Positions 46,645-56,632 are shown, counted from the first letter of the stretch. The stretch is DNA of 64,000 bases from Mesorhizobium sp. J428 (GCF_024699925.1 NZ_JAJOMX010000001.1:2394001-2458000); one strand, 5' to 3'. The notes: a model not told the origin generated them from the letters alone. Translations and numbers: made by a program.

Positions 46645-47202
46645 ATGCTCGCCTTGCGACGCTATTTCGACGCGGTGGTGTCCACGATCCTGATCTGGAT
46701 GCTGATCGTGCTTCTCGCGGTGATGACGCTGCAGATCGTGCTGCGGTACGGTTTCTCCACCTCGCTGATCTGGGCCGAGGAAGTCTGCCGCTACCTGCTG
46801 GTCTGGGTCTCGTTCCTGGCGGCCGTGCTCGCCTATGAGCGGGGCGAGATCGCCAGCGTGCCGATGCTGCGCGATGCGCTGCCGCCCAATGCCGGCCTGG
46901 TGCTCGCGATCGTCGCCAACCTGCTTGGCATCGTCCTGCTCTCGGTGCTGGTCTGGTATGGCTTCGTCTACGCCAGCCGCCTCGGCTCCTCGCCGATCCC
47001 GGCGATGAAATTCCTGCTCGGCGACCTGTTCGGCCCGGATTTCCCGGTCCCCAGGGTCTATTGGGTCTACATCGCTCTGCCGGTCGGGCTCGCGCTGTTC
47101 GCCCTGCGGCTCGCCATGGACATTGTCCTCTATGCCCGCATGATCGGCACCGGCGCACGCGCCTCCGACCTCAGGCTCGCAACCGAGATCGAGGCGCACT
47201 GA
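46645..47202 (+). CDS. dctQ: TRAP transporter small permease (module C)
   Basis: This 185-residue, four-helix membrane protein has the DctQ segment LRYGFSTSLIWAEEVCRYLL and a C-terminal helix around WVYIALPVGLALFALRLAMD. It starts 117 bp after dctP, beyond the hairpin at 46534-46563, and its stop overlaps the dctM start by 1 bp. Confidence 0.9.
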   Translation: MLALRRYFDAVVSTILIWMLIVLLAVMTLQIVLRYGFSTSLIWAEEVCRYLLVWVSFLAAVLAYERGEIASVPMLRDALPPNAGLVLAIVANLLGIVLLSVLVWYGFVYASRLGSSPIPAMKFLLGDLFGPDFPVPRVYWVYIALPVGLALFALRLAMDIVLYARMIGTGARASDLRLATEIEAH

Positions 47203-48476
47203 TGATCCTCTATCTCGCCATCTTCTTCGCGGCCCTGATCATCGGCATGCCGGTGGCGCTCGGCCTCGGCATGGCCTCGCTGGTCTACCTGCTGATCGAA
47301 GGCCACGGCCACCTGCTGGTCGCCTTCCCGCAACGCATGATCGCCGGCATCGACAGCTTCCTGCTGTTGACGATCCCGTTCTTCATCCTCGCCGGCAACC
47401 TGATGAATGCCGCCAACCTGACCCAGCACATCGTCAAGGCGGCACAGTTCCTCGTCGGCCGCATCAAGGGCGGGCTGGCCATCGTCAACGTGCTGGCGAA
47501 CTTCATGCTCTCCGGCCCGTCGGGTGCCGCGACTTCCGAAGCGGCGGCCGTCGGCGGCATCATGATTCCGCCGATGAAGCGCGACGGCTACGACCCCGCC
47601 TATGCGGCAGCACTCACCGCGACCGGCTCGCTGCTCGGTCCGCTGATCCCGCCCTCGCTGCCGCTGATCCTCTTCGGCGTCTTGACCGGCACCTCGATCG
47701 GCGACCTGTTCCTCGCCGGCATCGTGCCGGGGCTGATCCTCGGCGTGCTGCTCCTGATCTACGCCTTGTGGAAGGGCCAGCGCGAGAACCATCCGGTCGC
47801 GCCCCCGGTGCCGAAGGAGGAACGCTGGAGCATCCTGCATGCGGCGATCCCCGCCGTGGTGATGCCCGTTTTCATCGTCGTCGGCATCCGCACCGGCATC
47901 TTCACCCCGACCGAGGCCGCGGGCATCGCCTGCATCTATGCGCTTATCACCGGCGTCTTCGTCTACCGCTCGCTGCCCTGGTCGAAGCTCAAGCGCTGCT
48001 TCTATGAAACCGCGACCATGTCGTCGGGCGTCATGCTCGTCGTAGCGATGGCGAGCATGACCGGCTTCGTGCTGGGCATCGAGAACCTGCCGCAGAAGAT
48101 CGCAGCGCTGATCCTCGGCACGACGGAAAACCCCGTCCTGCTGGTGATCCTGCTCAACGTCGTGCTCTTGATCCTCGGCCTGTTCCTCGAGCCGTTGGCG
48201 GCGATGGTGCTGATCATGCCGGTGCTCAACGCGCTCTCGCCGACCATCGGCATGGACCCGGTGCAGCTCGGCGTCATGGTCGTGCTCAACCTGATGATCG
48301 GCATGTGCACCCCGCCGGTCGGCCTGGTGCTGTTCATCGTCTCCTCGATCGCCCGCAGCCCGCTGCAGGCGGTGACGCGGGCCTCGCTCCCCATGCTGGG
48401 ATTGTGCATCCTCGTGCTTGTGATGGTCGCCGCGATCCCGGGCCTCTCGCTCTGGATTCCAGGCCTGTTCAAGTGA
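47202..48476 (+). CDS. dctM: TRAP transporter large permease (module C)
   Basis: This 424-residue DctM-type permease has about 12 hydrophobic helices, the conserved FPQRMIAGIDSFLLLTIPFF, GPSGAATSEAAAVGGIMIPP and LLGPLIPPSLPLILFG. With DctP and DctQ it forms the module C importer. The IclR gene follows after 7 bp, so the regulator is probably part of the same transcript. Confidence 0.93.
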   Translation: MILYLAIFFAALIIGMPVALGLGMASLVYLLIEGHGHLLVAFPQRMIAGIDSFLLLTIPFFILAGNLMNAANLTQHIVKAAQFLVGRIKGGLAIVNVLANFMLSGPSGAATSEAAAVGGIMIPPMKRDGYDPAYAAALTATGSLLGPLIPPSLPLILFGVLTGTSIGDLFLAGIVPGLILGVLLLIYALWKGQRENHPVAPPVPKEERWSILHAAIPAVVMPVFIVVGIRTGIFTPTEAAGIACIYALITGVFVYRSLPWSKLKRCFYETATMSSGVMLVVAMASMTGFVLGIENLPQKIAALILGTTENPVLLVILLNVVLLILGLFLEPLAAMVLIMPVLNALSPTIGMDPVQLGVMVVLNLMIGMCTPPVGLVLFIVSSIARSPLQAVTRASLPMLGLCILVLVMVAAIPGLSLWIPGLFK

Positions 48477-48483
48477 GGATGAG

Positions 48484-49254
48484 ATGACGGTAGAGCTCGA
48501 CAAATCGGTCAACCAGTCCACCCAGATGGCCTTCATGATCATCGAGGTGATGGCGGAGATCGGGCAGCCCGTGGGCCTGTCCGACCTCGCGCGCCGGATC
48601 GGCGTGTCGAAGGTGCGCGTCTTCCGTTTCCTGCGCACGCTGCTCTCGCTCGGCTATGTGCTGCAGGACCCGGAGACCGAGAAATACCGGCTCTCCTACA
48701 AGCTCTACCATCTCGGCCAGGCGCTGGCCGACTCGACCGACATCCTGCGCGAGGCGCGGCCCGTCATGGTCGAACTGCGCGACGCGACCGGCTTCACCGT
48801 CTCCTTCTCGCAGATGGAACAGGGCGGCATGCGCATCCTCGACATGGTGCGCACCGAGCAGCCCGTCGTGATCGTCACCCGCCCGGGCGCGCTGCTCGAC
48901 TTTCACGCCTCGGCGCAGGGCAAGATCGCGCTCGCCTTCGGCGGCGCGAAGCTCGCCGGGACTGCACTTCGCCAATGGACCAGCGAGACGTCGACCGACC
49001 GTTCCGCCGTCGAGGCGGAGGTGGCAGAGGTGCGGACACGGGGTTGGGCCGATGCGCCGAACCAGACCCTGCAGGGCGTCACCGCCGTCTCCGCGCCGGT
49101 CTTCGACATGACCGGCGATTTCGTCGCCACGCTGACGATCGCCGGACCCACCAACACCATCGGGACGCCGCCCGACCCTCGCTACGTCGAGGCGCTGACG
49201 GCAGCGGCCCGCAAGATCTCCCGGAATCTAGGCAATACGGATCAGATGACATGA
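48484..49254 (+). CDS. IclR-family transcriptional regulator (module C)
   Basis: This 256-residue protein has an N-terminal winged helix (VGLSDLARRIGVSKVRVFRF) and the IclR effector domain (LDFHASAQGKIALAF, GVTAVSAPVFDMTGDFVATL). It sits inside the operon between the transporter and hyuA, overlapping the latter by 4 bp. It probably represses or activates module C from the promoter at 45472, sensing an aromatic or keto-acid intermediate. Confidence 0.92.
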   Translation: MTVELDKSVNQSTQMAFMIIEVMAEIGQPVGLSDLARRIGVSKVRVFRFLRTLLSLGYVLQDPETEKYRLSYKLYHLGQALADSTDILREARPVMVELRDATGFTVSFSQMEQGGMRILDMVRTEQPVVIVTRPGALLDFHASAQGKIALAFGGAKLAGTALRQWTSETSTDRSAVEAEVAEVRTRGWADAPNQTLQGVTAVSAPVFDMTGDFVATLTIAGPTNTIGTPPDPRYVEALTAAARKISRNLGNTDQMT

Positions 49255-51323
49255 CCAGATATTCCCTCGCCGTCGACATCGGAGGCACCTTCACCGATGC
49301 CGTCCTTCTCGCCGACGACGGCCGCACTTTCGTCGACAAGACGCTGACCACCCACGGCAACCTGCTCGAAGGCTTCTTCCGCGGCGTCGATCTGGTCATG
49401 GGCCGCGCCGGCATCGCGCCGCCGGACGTCAACGATGTCGTCGTTCACGCCACCACGGTCGTCACCAACGCGCTGATCGAGCGCAAGGGGCCGCCGGTCG
49501 GGCTGATCCTGACCAAGGGCTTCACCGACATCCTCTACATCCGCGACGAACATCGCTACGACATGTACGATCCGCAGATCGAGTTCGCCGAGCCGCTGAT
49601 CCCGCGCGAGCGCACCTGGGCGCTGGACGAGCGCGTATTGGCCGACGGCTCGGTCGAAAAGACGGCGAAGGAAGCTGAGATCGCGGCCATCGCCCGCGAC
49701 TGCAAGGCGCGCGGCATCCAGTCGGTCGCCGTCAGCCTGATCAACGCCTATCGCAACGGCGTCAACGAGGCGCTGGTCGCCGACGTCTTCGCCCGCGAGG
49801 CGCCGGAGATCTTCGTCTCGCTGTCGTCGGAGATCGCGCCGCAGATGCGCGAATACCTGCGCACCTCCACCGTCGCGATCAACGCCTACACCGTGCCGAT
49901 CACGCGGCCCTATCTCGACGCGCTGATCAAGGAGTTGGACCGCCAGGGCTTCTCGCAGCAGCCGCTGATCATGCTCTCCAACGGCGGCGTCATCGGCGCC
50001 GGCCGCGCCGGAACGCTGCCGGTGCGCATGATCGAGAGCGGCCCCGCCGCCGGCGCGCTGGTCGCCTGCTACTTCTCGCGCATGTTCGGCATTCCGGACC
50101 TGATCTCCTTCGACATGGGGGGCACAACGGCAAAGGCCTGCATGATCCAGAATCACGAGCCGCTGGTGACCGGCACCTTCGAGGTCGACCGCCGCTACCG
50201 CTTCAAGCCGGGCTCCGGTATGCCGATCACGGTGCCATCGATCGACATGATCGAGATCGGCGCCGGCGGCGGCTCGATCGCTTGGGTCGACGATCTTGGC
50301 CTGCTGCGCACCGGGCCGGAGAGCGCCGGCTCGATCCCGGGCCCCGTCAGCTACCGGCGCGGCGGCACCGAGCCCTGCGTGACCGATGCCGACGTGGTGC
50401 TCGGCATTCTCGATCCGGACCGGTTCCTCGGCGGCGACATGAAGCTGGACGCGGCAGGCGCCAAGGCCGCGATCGCGAAGCTTGGCGGGAAGATCGGTCT
50501 GACGGCCGAGCAGACCGCATGGGGCATCTACGAGGTTGTCTGCGAGCAGATGGCTGCGGCGACGCGCACCCATGCGACCGAGCGCGGCGTCGACTATCGC
50601 GGCCTGCCGATGCTGGCCTTCGGCGGCGCGGGGCCGGTCCATGCCTGCCTCGTCGCCGACCTGATCGAATCGAAGCAGGTGATCTATCCGCCGCTGGCCT
50701 CGGTTCTCTCGGCCTTCGGCACGCTGGTGACTCCCGCGCAGATCGACCTGGTGCGCAGTCAGTTGGGCTTGATCGACCGGCTCGACCCGGCCGAGGCGCG
50801 CGAACTCGTCGGCCAGATGACGACCGAAGGCACGGCGGCGCTGACCGAGGCCGGCCTCGCGCCTTCCGACATCGACTTCGTCTTCGGCGCCGACCTGCGC
50901 TACTTCGGCCAGCAGTCCGAGCTTCGCATCGAGCTGCCGTTCGACCCGCGCGAGACGCTCGACGGCGATACGATGCGCGAGATCTTCGACCGCGAATACG
51001 TGACGCAATACGGCCTCAAGCTCGACATGCCGCTGGAGCTGGTCAACTGGCACGTCACGGCACGCGGGCGCCTCCCGGAACGGGCGGCCGCGACCGTCGC
51101 CAAGGGCGGCAGCAAACCGGCGCCGCGCAGCCGCACCGTCCACCTCCGCGGCAAACCGGTGGAGACCGCGGTCTATTCCCGCACCGAACTGATGGACGAC
51201 GATGTGATCGCGGGTCCGGTGATCGTCGAGGAACGCGAGACCACCATCTTCGTCCTGCCCGGCTGGACGATCCGACTGCACGCAAACGGCAGCCTGATTG
51301 CCGACAAGATGACGGAGCACTGA
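49251..51323 (+). CDS. hyuA: Hydantoinase/oxoprolinase family subunit A (module C)
   Basis: This 690-residue HyuA begins AVDIGGTFTDAVLLADDGRT, with VHATTVVTNALIERKG, SFDMGGTTAKACM and GAGGGSIAWVDDLGLLRTGP. It is a second, clearly distinct copy of the gene in module A, so the two probably act on different lactams, hydantoins or ketones; some family members are acetone or acetophenone carboxylase subunits. Start 49251 overlaps the IclR gene by 4 bp. Confidence 0.92.
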   Translation: MTRYSLAVDIGGTFTDAVLLADDGRTFVDKTLTTHGNLLEGFFRGVDLVMGRAGIAPPDVNDVVVHATTVVTNALIERKGPPVGLILTKGFTDILYIRDEHRYDMYDPQIEFAEPLIPRERTWALDERVLADGSVEKTAKEAEIAAIARDCKARGIQSVAVSLINAYRNGVNEALVADVFAREAPEIFVSLSSEIAPQMREYLRTSTVAINAYTVPITRPYLDALIKELDRQGFSQQPLIMLSNGGVIGAGRAGTLPVRMIESGPAAGALVACYFSRMFGIPDLISFDMGGTTAKACMIQNHEPLVTGTFEVDRRYRFKPGSGMPITVPSIDMIEIGAGGGSIAWVDDLGLLRTGPESAGSIPGPVSYRRGGTEPCVTDADVVLGILDPDRFLGGDMKLDAAGAKAAIAKLGGKIGLTAEQTAWGIYEVVCEQMAAATRTHATERGVDYRGLPMLAFGGAGPVHACLVADLIESKQVIYPPLASVLSAFGTLVTPAQIDLVRSQLGLIDRLDPAEARELVGQMTTEGTAALTEAGLAPSDIDFVFGADLRYFGQQSELRIELPFDPRETLDGDTMREIFDREYVTQYGLKLDMPLELVNWHVTARGRLPERAAATVAKGGSKPAPRSRTVHLRGKPVETAVYSRTELMDDDVIAGPVIVEERETTIFVLPGWTIRLHANGSLIADKMTEH

Positions 51324-51325
51324 AC

Positions 51326-52891
51326 ATGGACGGCGTAGAACTCCAGATCCTCTGGTCGAACATGATCGGGATCGTCTCGGAACAGGCGCGCGCGCTGCAG
51401 CGCATTGCTTTCTCGCCGATCGTGCGCGAGGCGGGCGATCTCGCCAACGGCCTGTTCGATGCCCGCGCCCGCATGGTGGCGCAGGCCGTCACCGGTACTC
51501 CCGGCCACATCAACTCGCTGGCGGCCGCCGCCGCCAACCTGCTCAAGCATGTCGACGCGTCGAGCCTTAAGCCCGGCGATGTGCTGATCACCAACGATCC
51601 GTGGATGTCGGCCGGCCACTTCTTCGACATCACCGTTCTCTCGCCGATCTTCCGCGGCCAGAAGCTGATCGGCTATGCCGGCTCGACCATCCACCATACC
51701 GACATCGGCGGCTACGGCATCGGCTCCGGCGCGCGCGACATCCATGAGGAAGGCCTCTGGATCCCCGTGCTCAAGCTCTACGAGGCGGGCGTGCGCAACG
51801 AGACGCTGTTCGCGATGATCACCCGCAATGTCCGAACGCCGGACGCACTGCTCGGCGACCTCGGCGCGCAGGTCTCCTCCGGCCTCATCGCCTCGCAGCG
51901 CCTCAACGCGCTCTGCGACCGCTACGGGCTGGACGACATCGAGGCGCTCTCCGACGAGATCATCACGCGTTCGGAGAACGCGACGCGGGATTCGATCCGC
52001 ACCCTGCCGGGCGGCACCTTCCATGGCGAGTCGACCTTCGACGTGCCCGGCGGCGACCGGATCACGCTGAAGACCGCGGTCACCATCGACAACAGGGCGG
52101 GCGAAATCACCGTCGATTTCACCGGCTCGTCCGGCCGCAGCCCGCGCGGCATCAACGTCGTGCCGGCCTATACGCAGGCCTATGCGACCTTCGCCATCCG
52201 CTCGACGCTCAATCCGGACCTGCCGAACAATGCCGGCTCGCTCGCGCCGATCAAGCTCAAGCTGCCGGACAACTGCATCGTCAACGCGACTTACCCGTCG
52301 CCCGTGAATGCACGCCACGTGGTCGGCATGTCCGTTCCGTTCCCGATCCTCAACGCCCTGTCGCAGGTTGTGCCCGACAAAGTCGTGGCCGAGGGCTCCG
52401 GTGCGGTGTGGACCGTGCAGATCCAGGGTCGGGACGAGGAGGGACGTCCCTTCACCTCGTCGATGTTCAACTATTCCGGCGGCATGGGCGCGCGTGCCGG
52501 CAAGCCGGGCATCTCCGCGGTCTGCTACCCCACCGGCGTGTCGGCGGTCCCGGTCGAGGTGCTGGAGGCTGCCTATCCCATCGTCTTCACCTGCAAGGAA
52601 CTCGAGCGCGGCTCCGGCGGCGCAGGCCTGCAGCCAGGCGGCGATGGCCAGCGCATCGGCTTCCGCATGCGAACCACGCAGCCGTGGCTGCTGAACACGG
52701 TGCCCAGCCGCCTCAGCGAGGCGCCGCAGGGTCTCGACGGCGGCGCGCCCGGCCGCGCCGGCCAGTTCCTCGTCAACGGCAAGCCGGTCGTGCTCTCGGG
52801 CAAGACCGACATGAAGGCCGGCGACGAGATCACCATGATCACGCCCGGCGGCGGCGGCTTCGGCGCGCTGAAGGCGGCCAAGGTCGCCTGA
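51326..52891 (+). CDS. hyuB: Hydantoinase/oxoprolinase family subunit B (module C)
   Basis: This 521-residue HyuB has NDPWMSAGHFFDITVLSPIF, IHHTDIGGYGIGSGARDIHE and the end MITPGGGGFGA. It begins 2 bp after hyuA. It is shorter than the module A copy (578 residues) but all conserved blocks are present. The enzymes after it (cupin, aldolase, BKACE, CoA ligase) point to an acid product that is degraded further. Confidence 0.92.
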   Translation: MDGVELQILWSNMIGIVSEQARALQRIAFSPIVREAGDLANGLFDARARMVAQAVTGTPGHINSLAAAAANLLKHVDASSLKPGDVLITNDPWMSAGHFFDITVLSPIFRGQKLIGYAGSTIHHTDIGGYGIGSGARDIHEEGLWIPVLKLYEAGVRNETLFAMITRNVRTPDALLGDLGAQVSSGLIASQRLNALCDRYGLDDIEALSDEIITRSENATRDSIRTLPGGTFHGESTFDVPGGDRITLKTAVTIDNRAGEITVDFTGSSGRSPRGINVVPAYTQAYATFAIRSTLNPDLPNNAGSLAPIKLKLPDNCIVNATYPSPVNARHVVGMSVPFPILNALSQVVPDKVVAEGSGAVWTVQIQGRDEEGRPFTSSMFNYSGGMGARAGKPGISAVCYPTGVSAVPVEVLEAAYPIVFTCKELERGSGGAGLQPGGDGQRIGFRMRTTQPWLLNTVPSRLSEAPQGLDGGAPGRAGQFLVNGKPVVLSGKTDMKAGDEITMITPGGGGFGALKAAKVA

Positions 52892-52916
52892 CAGATTTCA
52901 AGACAAGGAGGACGAG

Positions 52917-53309
52917 ATGAGTGAACTGCAACCCTTCCGTATGCCGGTCAAATGGGAAGACCTGCCGCGCTTCCCGGTGCGCGAGCATATCAGCCGGGCC
53001 GGCTTTCGCGGCGAGGACGTGCTGCTGGTCATGAACTGGCTGGAAAAGGGCATGACGCTCGGCATGCACAAGCATCCCTTCGAGCAGATCGCCGTGATCC
53101 TGACCGGCCGCATGCGCTGGACCGTCGGCGACGAGACCTTCGAGGTCGGCGCGGGGGAAGTGCTTCGCGTGCCGCCCGACGTGATGCACGGCGGCATCCC
53201 GATCTCGGACGAGGTCGTGATGAATCTCGACATCTTCTGCCCGATCCGGAAGGATTATCTCGAGATCGTCGACCACCAGGCCGCCGACTTCCCGCCCGTG
53301 GAGAGCTGA
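52917..53309 (+). CDS. Single-domain cupin protein (module C)
   Basis: This 130-residue beta-barrel protein has the cupin motif MHKHPFEQIAVILTGRMRWT and PPDVMHGG, giving three histidines and a glutamate/glutamine for a metal site. It is preceded by AAGGAGG and lies 25 bp after hyuB. Isomerase, dioxygenase or binding roles are all possible; its place in the operon suggests a step on the pathway intermediate. Confidence 0.88.
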   Translation: MSELQPFRMPVKWEDLPRFPVREHISRAGFRGEDVLLVMNWLEKGMTLGMHKHPFEQIAVILTGRMRWTVGDETFEVGAGEVLRVPPDVMHGGIPISDEVVMNLDIFCPIRKDYLEIVDHQAADFPPVES

Positions 53310-53310
53310 G

Positions 53311-54093
53311 ATGGGCTTTCCCGCGGTCCATGCCGACCTCGCCCCGGCCATCCGCCGCGGCGCGCTTCACCTGTCGACCTTCTGCCAGTTGCCCGATCCC
53401 AACGCGATCGAGGCGCTTGCGAAGACGAAGCTCGATTCCTTCATCCTCGACATGCAGCACGGCATGTTCGACGAGGCCGCCGTCGTCGCAAGCGTTGCCG
53501 CCGCCGCGCTTGAAGGCAAGCCGGCTTTCGTGCGTCTGCCGGTCGATTGCGGCGGGCTCGCTTCGCGGGTGCTCGATTTCGGCGCGATCGGCGTCGTCTG
53601 CCCGATGGTCAATACGGTCGCGGACGCGGAACGGCTGGTGTCCTACACCAAGTTCCCGCCTGTCGGCTTCCGCAGCTGGGGACCACGCCGCGCGATCCCG
53701 ATATCTGGCCTGAACGGCCCTGGCTACCTCGCCAAGGCCAATGAGCTGAACCTTGCAATCGCCATGATCGAGACCCGGCAAGCGCTGGACAACCTCGACG
53801 CGATCCTCGCCGTGCCCGGTATCGACGGTGTCTTCGTCGGCCCGTCGGATCTGTCGGTCTCGCTGTCGAGTGGCGCAACGCTCGACAGCCCCGACGTGTC
53901 GCCGGCGCTGGACTATGTCGCTGCTCGCGCCCGGGCGGCGGGCAAGTTCGCGGGCGTCTTCGCGATCAGCTCGGCCTACGCCACCGACTGCATCGCGCGC
54001 GGCTATTCCTTCATCGCGCTGATGCAGGATGCGCTGTTCATGCAGCAGGCTGCCGACGCAGCCGTCACGGCCGTGCGGGGCAAGGCGGCATGA
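53311..54093 (+). CDS. HpcH/HpaI family aldolase (module C)
   Basis: This 260-residue class II pyruvate-type aldolase has FILDMQHGMFDEAAV, VCPMVNTVADAERLV, FRSWGPRRA, AIAMIETRQALDNLD and GIDGVFVGPSDLSVSL, with the metal-binding glutamate and aspartate in the last two. The family cleaves 4-hydroxy-2-oxo acids to pyruvate or glyoxylate and an aldehyde. It starts 1 bp after the cupin and overlaps the BKACE gene by 4 bp. Confidence 0.93.
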   Translation: MGFPAVHADLAPAIRRGALHLSTFCQLPDPNAIEALAKTKLDSFILDMQHGMFDEAAVVASVAAAALEGKPAFVRLPVDCGGLASRVLDFGAIGVVCPMVNTVADAERLVSYTKFPPVGFRSWGPRRAIPISGLNGPGYLAKANELNLAIAMIETRQALDNLDAILAVPGIDGVFVGPSDLSVSLSSGATLDSPDVSPALDYVAARARAAGKFAGVFAISSAYATDCIARGYSFIALMQDALFMQQAADAAVTAVRGKAA

Positions 54094-54977
54094 CGCGCCC
54101 GGTCATCCTGACCGCCTGCGTCAACGGCGGACGGCCCGATGCGGCGGAGCTCAACCCGAACCTGCCGGTGAGCCCCGAAGCCATCGCCGCGGCGGTCGCC
54201 GAGGCGGCGAAGCTGGGCGCGGCGGTGGCCCACATCCACGTCCGCGATCCGGCAACGGGCCTGCCCTCGAACGACATCGGCCTCTGGCACGAGACCGTCG
54301 GTCTGATCCGCGCCGCCGGCACTAACATCCTGCTCAATCTCAGCGCCTCGATGGACGGACTGCTGGTGCTCGACGATGCGGCGGGCTTCGCGCCGGCCGA
54401 AGACACCACACTGCGCCCGGCGGCGGGCAGGGCGGACCATGTGCTCGCGCTCACGCCCGAGATCGGCACCATCGACTGCGGCACCTTCGCGCTCGGCCAG
54501 GCGATCCACGTCGCGCGTATGGGCGACCTGCGCGAGATGGCACGGCTCTATGGCGAGAAGGGCATCCGCGCCGAGGTCGAATGCTTCGACTTCGGCCATC
54601 TGGAGGTCGCCCGCAAACTCGCGGCGGAGGGTGCGTTCGGCCCGACGCCCTTCATGCAGATCTGCCTCGGCACCGGCTATGGCGGCGCGCCCGCGACGCC
54701 GGCAGCACTCGCCGCAATGCACGAACGCATTCCCGACGGCGCAGTCTGGGCCGCCTTCGCGGCCGGCGAGGACAATCTCTGGGTCATGCGCGAGGCGGTC
54801 GCCGGCGGCGGCCATGTCCGCGCCGGACTGGAAGACGCGCTCTTCGACGCGGCCGGCAAGCCGACCACCAATGCCGCGCTGCTCACGTCCGCCGTGGAGA
54901 CCATCCGCTCCGCCGGCGGCCGCCCCGCGACGCCTGCGGAGGCGCGAGCCATCCTCGGCTTGCCCGCGCGGGCCTGA
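54090..54977 (+). CDS. Beta-keto acid cleavage enzyme (BKACE, DUF849)
   Basis: This 295-residue protein has zinc ligands H48 and H50 in AHIHVRDPATG and the family blocks LTACVNGG at the start and FMQICLGTGYGG near the middle. BKACE enzymes transfer acetyl-CoA onto a beta-keto acid (as in 3-keto-5-aminohexanoate cleavage) to give acetoacetate and a new CoA ester. In module C it would act on a 3-keto acid formed after ring opening. It overlaps the aldolase gene by 4 bp. Confidence 0.9.
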   Translation: MTRPVILTACVNGGRPDAAELNPNLPVSPEAIAAAVAEAAKLGAAVAHIHVRDPATGLPSNDIGLWHETVGLIRAAGTNILLNLSASMDGLLVLDDAAGFAPAEDTTLRPAAGRADHVLALTPEIGTIDCGTFALGQAIHVARMGDLREMARLYGEKGIRAEVECFDFGHLEVARKLAAEGAFGPTPFMQICLGTGYGGAPATPAALAAMHERIPDGAVWAAFAAGEDNLWVMREAVAGGGHVRAGLEDALFDAAGKPTTNAALLTSAVETIRSAGGRPATPAEARAILGLPARA

Positions 54978-55037
54978 CCGGGGCATGAAGGTCGGCGCGA
55001 GGCCGGCTTGCGCCGAACACGAGGCAGGGAGGAAGAT

Positions 55038-56579
55038 ATGAACCCGGCACGCTGGCTCGAACGCGCCGCCTTGCTCTGGCCCGACCGGCCGGCGCTGTTC
55101 CGCGGCGCGGACGCGGTCCTCGACTATGCCGGCTTCAATGCCCGCGCCGGATCGTTGGCCGCCGGTCTCGCGGCGACAGGCATAGCGCCGGGCGACCGCG
55201 TCGCGCTCTTCCTCGCCAACCGCACCGATTATCTCGTCGCCATGCAGGCCATCTGGCGGATCGGCGCGGTGGCCGTGCCGGTCAATGCCAAGCTGCATGA
55301 GAAGGAGGCCGCCTACATCCTCGGCCATTCCGGCGCGCGGCTCTGTTTCACCGACGCCGACCATGCCGGCGACCTCGCGGCGCTGGCGCCCGAAACGCGC
55401 ATCGTGGACATGGACGGACCGGATTTCTCTGCACTTGTCACCGACACTCCGGCTCCGGCGCTCCATCCGACCGGCCAGAACGACCTCGTCTGGCTGTTCT
55501 ACACCTCCGGCACGACCGGCCGGCCGAAGGGCGTAATGCTGACGCCGGCCAACATCCAGGCGATGATCATGAGCTATTTCGCCGACGTCGACGCGGCGGA
55601 GGCCGGCGACGCCAAGGTCTACGCCGCACCCATGTCGCACGGGGCGGGCCTCTACCAGTTCATCTACCTGATCTGCGGCGCGCGCCACGTCGTGCCGGCT
55701 TCCGGCGGCTTCGACAGCGACGAGATCCTCGACCTCGCCGGACAGCTCGGCCGGCTCTGCTTCTTCGCCGCCCCCACCATGGTCCGCCGCCTCGTCGCTG
55801 CTGCGAAGGCGCGGAGCCATCGAGGCGAGGGCATCCGCACGATCGTCTATGGCGGCGGGCCGATGTATCTCGCCGACATCCGCGACGCGATGGACCAGTT
55901 CGGCCCCCGCTTCGCCCAGATCTACGGCCAGGGCGAAACGCCGATGACCATTACTGCCCTGACCCGCGCCGCCCATGTCGAGGCCATGGAAGCCGGATGG
56001 GACGACGCAATGCACTCGCGCCGCCTTGCCTCGGTCGGCGTCGCCCAGGCAGGCTGCGAGGTTGCCGTGCTCGGACCTGACGAAAAGCGGCTTCCGCCCG
56101 GCGAGATCGGCGAGATCGCCGTGCGCGGGCCGTCGGTGATGAGGGGCTACTGGAACGACCCGGCCGCGACCGAAGCCGCCATCCGCGACGGCTGGCTGCA
56201 TACGGGCGACATGGGCGCGATGGACGAGGCCGGCTTCCTGACCCTGCACGACCGCTCCAAGGACGTGATCATCTCCGGCGGCACCAACATCTATCCGCGC
56301 GAGGTCGAGGAAGCGCTGCTGACGCATCCGGCCGTGGCGCAGGTCTCGGTCATCGGCCGCCCCGATCCTGAATGGGGCGAGGTCGTCGTCGCCTGCGTCG
56401 TGCTGGAGCCGGGCGCCACCGCCGATGCAAAGACGCTCGACGCCCACTGCCTGACCCAGATTGCCCGCTTCAAGCGGCCGAAGGACTATGTCTGGCTCGA
56501 GGACCTGCCGAAGAACGCCTACGGCAAGGTGCTGAAGACCGAACTCCGCTCGCGCGTTCAGGGTGCCGGGACGGCGTGA
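55038..56579 (+). CDS. AMP-dependent acyl-CoA synthetase/ligase (module C)
   Basis: This 513-residue ANL-superfamily enzyme has the P-loop YTSGTTGRPKGVML, DGWLHTGDMGAMDEAGFLTL, DRSKDVIISGGTNIYPREVE and the acylation lysine in KNAYGKVLKTELR. Start 55038 has GGGAGGA upstream; a start at 55008 adds ten unrelated residues. It forms a CoA thioester of an acid from the pathway with ATP. It is the last gene of module C; no clear terminator hairpin follows. Confidence 0.93.
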   Translation: MNPARWLERAALLWPDRPALFRGADAVLDYAGFNARAGSLAAGLAATGIAPGDRVALFLANRTDYLVAMQAIWRIGAVAVPVNAKLHEKEAAYILGHSGARLCFTDADHAGDLAALAPETRIVDMDGPDFSALVTDTPAPALHPTGQNDLVWLFYTSGTTGRPKGVMLTPANIQAMIMSYFADVDAAEAGDAKVYAAPMSHGAGLYQFIYLICGARHVVPASGGFDSDEILDLAGQLGRLCFFAAPTMVRRLVAAAKARSHRGEGIRTIVYGGGPMYLADIRDAMDQFGPRFAQIYGQGETPMTITALTRAAHVEAMEAGWDDAMHSRRLASVGVAQAGCEVAVLGPDEKRLPPGEIGEIAVRGPSVMRGYWNDPAATEAAIRDGWLHTGDMGAMDEAGFLTLHDRSKDVIISGGTNIYPREVEEALLTHPAVAQVSVIGRPDPEWGEVVVACVVLEPGATADAKTLDAHCLTQIARFKRPKDYVWLEDLPKNAYGKVLKTELRSRVQGAGTA

Positions 56580-56632
56580 AACGCGGGCAGGACGCCCTGC
56601 TAAGCCTTCAAATAATTGAACGATAAATAGTG

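Noticed and set aside
45319..47199. Long minus-strand open frame (626 codons)
   Set aside because: It opposes dctP and dctQ of module C and has no recognisable domain.
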